Shown piece after piece: positions 61,677 through 64,000 of a stretch of DNA of 64,000 nt. The position numbers were made by a program, and so were the translations under genes. Each line of letters begins with the position of its first letter. Positions within the stretch are counted from its first letter, which is position 1. Location: NCBI RefSeq assembly GCF_044466355.1, contig NZ_JBITMQ010000003.1, forward strand, positions 186,001 to 250,000. Direction: 5' to 3'. The DNA comes from Actinophytocola sp044466355. GTDB lineage: Bacteria; Actinomycetota; Actinomycetes; Mycobacteriales; Pseudonocardiaceae. The notes below the pieces were generated by a model, which was given only the letters and a program-made list of their open reading frames with translations, had not been told where the DNA came from and did no database searches.

Positions 61677-61753
61677 GTGCGGGCGGGTCCGGCCACAGCG
61701 GACGGACGCGCATGGCAGCATGCTGCTGACCAGTCAGGTGCGAGGGGAGAGTC

Positions 61754-63616
61754 GTGGCCGTCCTGTCGGTTGACCTCGGTACGTCGAACACGGTTGCGGT
61801 GCTGTCCGCGCACGGGAGGCCGCCGAGGGTGATCGAGGTGGACGGGTCCGCCACGATGCCGTCCGCGCTCTTCGCGGACGACGACGGGAACCTCGTCGTC
61901 GGGCGCGACGCCGAGCGGCGGGCGCGGCTGGACCCGGCCCGGTTCGAGCCGAACCCGAAGCGGCGCGTCGACGAGGGCATGCTGCTGCTCGGCGACGTGG
62001 TCGTGCCCGTCACCGAGGCGCTCGGCGCCGTGTTGCGGCGCGTGATCGACGAGACGTCCCGCCAGCTCGGTGGCGCCAAGCCCGACGAGGTCCGGCTGAC
62101 GCACCCCGCGCAGTGGGGTCCGGTGCGCCGCAACGTCCTCCTCGCCGCGGCCCGGCTGGCCGGGATGGGCAGCAACCTCGTCCTGGTACCGGAGCCGGTC
62201 GCCGCGGCCGCCCACTTCGCCTCGTTCCCCGGGCAGCAGCTCGGCCCCGGGCAGGCGCTCGCCGTGTACGACCTCGGCGCCGGCACGTTCGACGTCGCGA
62301 TCGTCGCGGCCACGCAGAACGGCTACACCGTGCTCGCCGAGGCGGGGCTGCCGGACCTCGGTGGTCTCGACGTGGACCAGGCGCTGCTGGAGCACGTCGG
62401 CCGCCAGGTCTCGATCCGTGACCCAGCACGCTGGCAGAGCATCCTGCGCCCCGAGTCCACCGGCGACCGCCGTGCGCAGCGCGCGCTCCGCGAGGACGTC
62501 AAGGCCGCCAAGGAAGCGCTCTCGCGCCACCCGCAGACCGAGGTGCCGCTGCCGGAACCGTTCGACGACGTGCTGGTCACGCGGGTCGAGCTGGAGGCGC
62601 TGATCCGCCCCAGCCTGCTGCGCAGCGTCGAGCTGCTCGCCGCGACGATCCGCTCGACGGGCATGACGCCGGACCGGCTCGTCGGCATCTACCTGGTCGG
62701 TGGCTCCAGCCGCATCCCGCTGATCGCGACGTTGATCGCCGAGCAGCTGCGGGTGGTCCCGTCGAGCCTCGACCAGCCGGAGACGGCCGTCGCGCTCGGC
62801 GCGCACCACATCACGCCGGAGGGCGTCAGCCTCCGCACCAGCAACATCGGCCCGCAGGCACCGCCCACCGGCGGGTTCCACCAGCAGGCCATGCCCGCGC
62901 CGATGCCCCAGCAGGCGCCGCCCCAGCCCGCACCGCTGGGTCCCGGTCCGGTTCCGGGACCGTCCAGCGCGCCCACCCCGGTCGCCGCGCAGCCCTCACC
63001 CGCGGTCGGCAACCCCGTGCTCGGGCCGCCGAGCACGGCGTTCCCCGCGCAGACCCCGGTTCCGGCGCCCACCGGCAGGCGCAGGGTCCTGCTCGGGGTG
63101 GCCGCGGTCGTGGTCCTCGCGATCGTCGCCGTCGGCGCCGTGTTCCTGCTGCGGCCGGACAGCGACCTGCCGACCGCGGAGAGCTGCGGCCAGAAGGGCG
63201 AGCCCGACGGCAACGGGTTCACGTCCTGTCTGCGGCAGCTGGCGGGCGCGGTGGCCGACAGCGGCGACTGCGAACCCGCCGACGGCGACACCGACGCGGA
63301 CGTCACGTGCTCGTTGTCCGACAGCTACCAGGTCAGCTACGCCCACGTCGCGTCCGTGGAGGACGCGCAGAAGCTCGCCAACGCGGAGCTGGGCGACATG
63401 ACCGACGGCGACCACGTCGAGGCCCAGTGGAAGGGCAACGGCCTGGACGGGCGCTGGCGGGCCGGTGTCACCGGCGGCACGGGCGTGCTCGTGTTCACCG
63501 TCAAGGACCGGCCGCTCGTCGGCTGGCTGTCCAGGACGGAACTGCGTGCGTCGGACGAGTTCACCCCGGACACGCTCGGCGACTACTTCGCCGAGCACGT
63601 GCAGCCGGGCACCTGA
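61754..63616 (+). CDS. Membrane-anchored Hsp70-like protein, paralogue 2
   Basis: 620 aa. The ATPase domain is almost the same as in paralogue 1 (DLGTSNTVAVLSAHGRPPRV, DLGAGTFDVAIV, VGGSSRIPLIATLIAEQLRV). Linker is Pro/Gln-rich; membrane helix VLLGVAAVVVLAIVAVGAVF; the outer domain diverges but keeps four cysteines in similar spacing. The GAGGGGAGAGTC leader is identical to that of paralogue 1. A recent tandem duplication with a fast-changing outer part is the simplest reading. Confidence 0.88.
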   Translation: MAVLSVDLGTSNTVAVLSAHGRPPRVIEVDGSATMPSALFADDDGNLVVGRDAERRARLDPARFEPNPKRRVDEGMLLLGDVVVPVTEALGAVLRRVIDETSRQLGGAKPDEVRLTHPAQWGPVRRNVLLAAARLAGMGSNLVLVPEPVAAAAHFASFPGQQLGPGQALAVYDLGAGTFDVAIVAATQNGYTVLAEAGLPDLGGLDVDQALLEHVGRQVSIRDPARWQSILRPESTGDRRAQRALREDVKAAKEALSRHPQTEVPLPEPFDDVLVTRVELEALIRPSLLRSVELLAATIRSTGMTPDRLVGIYLVGGSSRIPLIATLIAEQLRVVPSSLDQPETAVALGAHHITPEGVSLRTSNIGPQAPPTGGFHQQAMPAPMPQQAPPQPAPLGPGPVPGPSSAPTPVAAQPSPAVGNPVLGPPSTAFPAQTPVPAPTGRRRVLLGVAAVVVLAIVAVGAVFLLRPDSDLPTAESCGQKGEPDGNGFTSCLRQLAGAVADSGDCEPADGDTDADVTCSLSDSYQVSYAHVASVEDAQKLANAELGDMTDGDHVEAQWKGNGLDGRWRAGVTGGTGVLVFTVKDRPLVGWLSRTELRASDEFTPDTLGDYFAEHVQPGT

Positions 63617-63617
63617 C

Positions 63618-63731
63618 CTAACGCCGGTTCCGCAGCGCCATCACGCCGATCACGATCGCGGCCACCAGGACGCCGATGATGCCGATGTCGATGAGCACCG
63701 ACTCGAGGCCGGTCGGTTCGAGGTCGACCAT
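63618..63731 (-). CDS. 37-aa single-pass membrane protein
   Basis: MVDLEPTGLESVLIDIGIIG, then a continuing hydrophobic helix ending in the basic tail ALRNRR. One membrane helix with the N-terminus outside by charge. Small proteins of this kind occur near recA in actinobacteria as far as I recall. It converges with the Hsp70-like gene. Function unknown. Confidence 0.6.
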   Translation of the reverse strand: MVDLEPTGLESVLIDIGIIGVLVAAIVIGVMALRNRR

Positions 63732-63775
63732 GACCGGATTCTCCCAGATCCGGGCGGACTCGTAGGCTGGCACCG

Positions 63776-63970
63776 ATGCGTATCACGGTGTTCCGCAAGC
63801 TCATGGCCCACGAATTCGGCGACGTGCGGGCCGACATGCTCGCCCGGGACCACGTCTTCAGCTCGCTGGGCGGGCGCACGGTGGACCAGGCGCTGGAGGC
63901 CGGGGTCGAGCCGAAGGAGATCTGGCGGGCGGTGTGCGACGCGTTCGAGGTGCCCGCCGAGCGACGGTAG
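63776..63970 (+). CDS. DUF3046 protein
   Basis: 64 aa, complete. MRITVFRKLMAHEFGDVRAD and ALEAGVEPKEIWRAVCDAFEVP are the DUF3046 signature. In actinobacteria it normally lies directly upstream of recA-recX, so recA is expected just past the window. ATG 7 nt after TAGGCT (leaderless). Confidence 0.9.
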   Translation: MRITVFRKLMAHEFGDVRADMLARDHVFSSLGGRTVDQALEAGVEPKEIWRAVCDAFEVPAERR

Positions 63971-64000
63971 GGAGCGGCGTCCGCAACGGCGTGTCGGCGC

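Overview
High-GC (roughly 70%) actinobacterial chromosome. The gene order is the conserved one that in Mycobacterium tuberculosis runs from about Rv2169c to Rv2196: ctaE-qcrCAB, DEDD/GIY-YIG nuclease, RipD/NlpC proteins, pimB', FadD15-like, two SRPBCC proteins, ArsA-like ATPase, acyltransferase, exoribonuclease, class II DAHP synthase, PknL-type kinase, Rv2175c-like protein, polyprenyl synthase, MetF, LppM. Mannosyltransferases mptA and mptC are missing, a probable PPi-type phosphofructokinase is present, and WS/DGAT, carotenoid and inositol genes are interleaved. Together with the GTG/TTG starts this points to the Pseudonocardiales (Lentzea, Saccharothrix, Actinosynnema or Amycolatopsis type); the genus is inference.

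Layout. 1-5.7 kb: a cut response-regulator-like gene, then cytochrome oxidase subunit III and the bc1 complex genes, with a lipoprotein hydrolase coupled to qcrB. 6.2-10.6 kb (minus): nuclease plus iolC, a Cgl0159-family aldolase-like gene and iolB. 10.8-17.8 kb: NYN RNA-binding protein, isochorismatase-like hydrolase, and secreted cell-wall enzymes (VanY/NlpC fusion, NlpC/P60 endopeptidase, HEITH metalloprotease). 17.8-27.9 kb: PimB', a CHAP/YbaB-like operon, a degenerate acyl-CoA synthetase, SRPBCC proteins, phosphoesterase, ArsA-like ATPase, ROK glucokinase, PlsC. 27.9-36.8 kb: exoribonuclease, PFK, amidase, AroG II, WS/DGAT, PASTA kinase and its probable DNA-binding substrate. 36.8-43.3 kb (minus): small membrane proteins and a carotenoid cluster (prenyl synthase, crtI, lipoprotein, crtB). 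43.4-50.1 kb: MetF, LppM, DUF885 hydrolase, metallo-beta-lactamase-fold hydrolase, and an unusual PfkB-like/GTP cyclohydrolase II pair. 50.1-54.8 kb: GNAT, YbaK, an SOS-controlled HEPN operon, VOC protein, ClpN-only protein with divergent HTH. 54.9-64 kb: Lhr helicase, two tandem membrane-anchored Hsp70-like proteins, DUF3046 (normally a recA neighbour).

Regulation. Many genes have a TANNNT or CANNNT -10 element exactly 6-7 nt before the start codon, so they are predicted leaderless. Five of these carry the TGTCGGTG-N8 box of the RecA-independent (PafBC-type) DNA damage promoter, including the nuclease and lhr. A LexA box covers the start region of the HEPN operon promoter. The window is therefore rich in DNA-damage control.

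The most novel signals are in intergenic DNA: (1) two 169-170 bp composite elements (18992-19161 and 30943-31111) with 44-bp inverted arms, each arm a PafBC-type promoter motif plus GGGGGCCGG-type tail, around an 82-nt core holding two DnaA boxes at identical offsets; (2) a 200-bp palindrome at 26209-26409 built from 3+3 units with exact 22-bp period; (3) a 165-bp hairpin at 10634-10798 whose mismatches become G-U pairs in the minus-strand RNA. No rRNA, tRNA, CRISPR array, IS element or prophage gene was seen.
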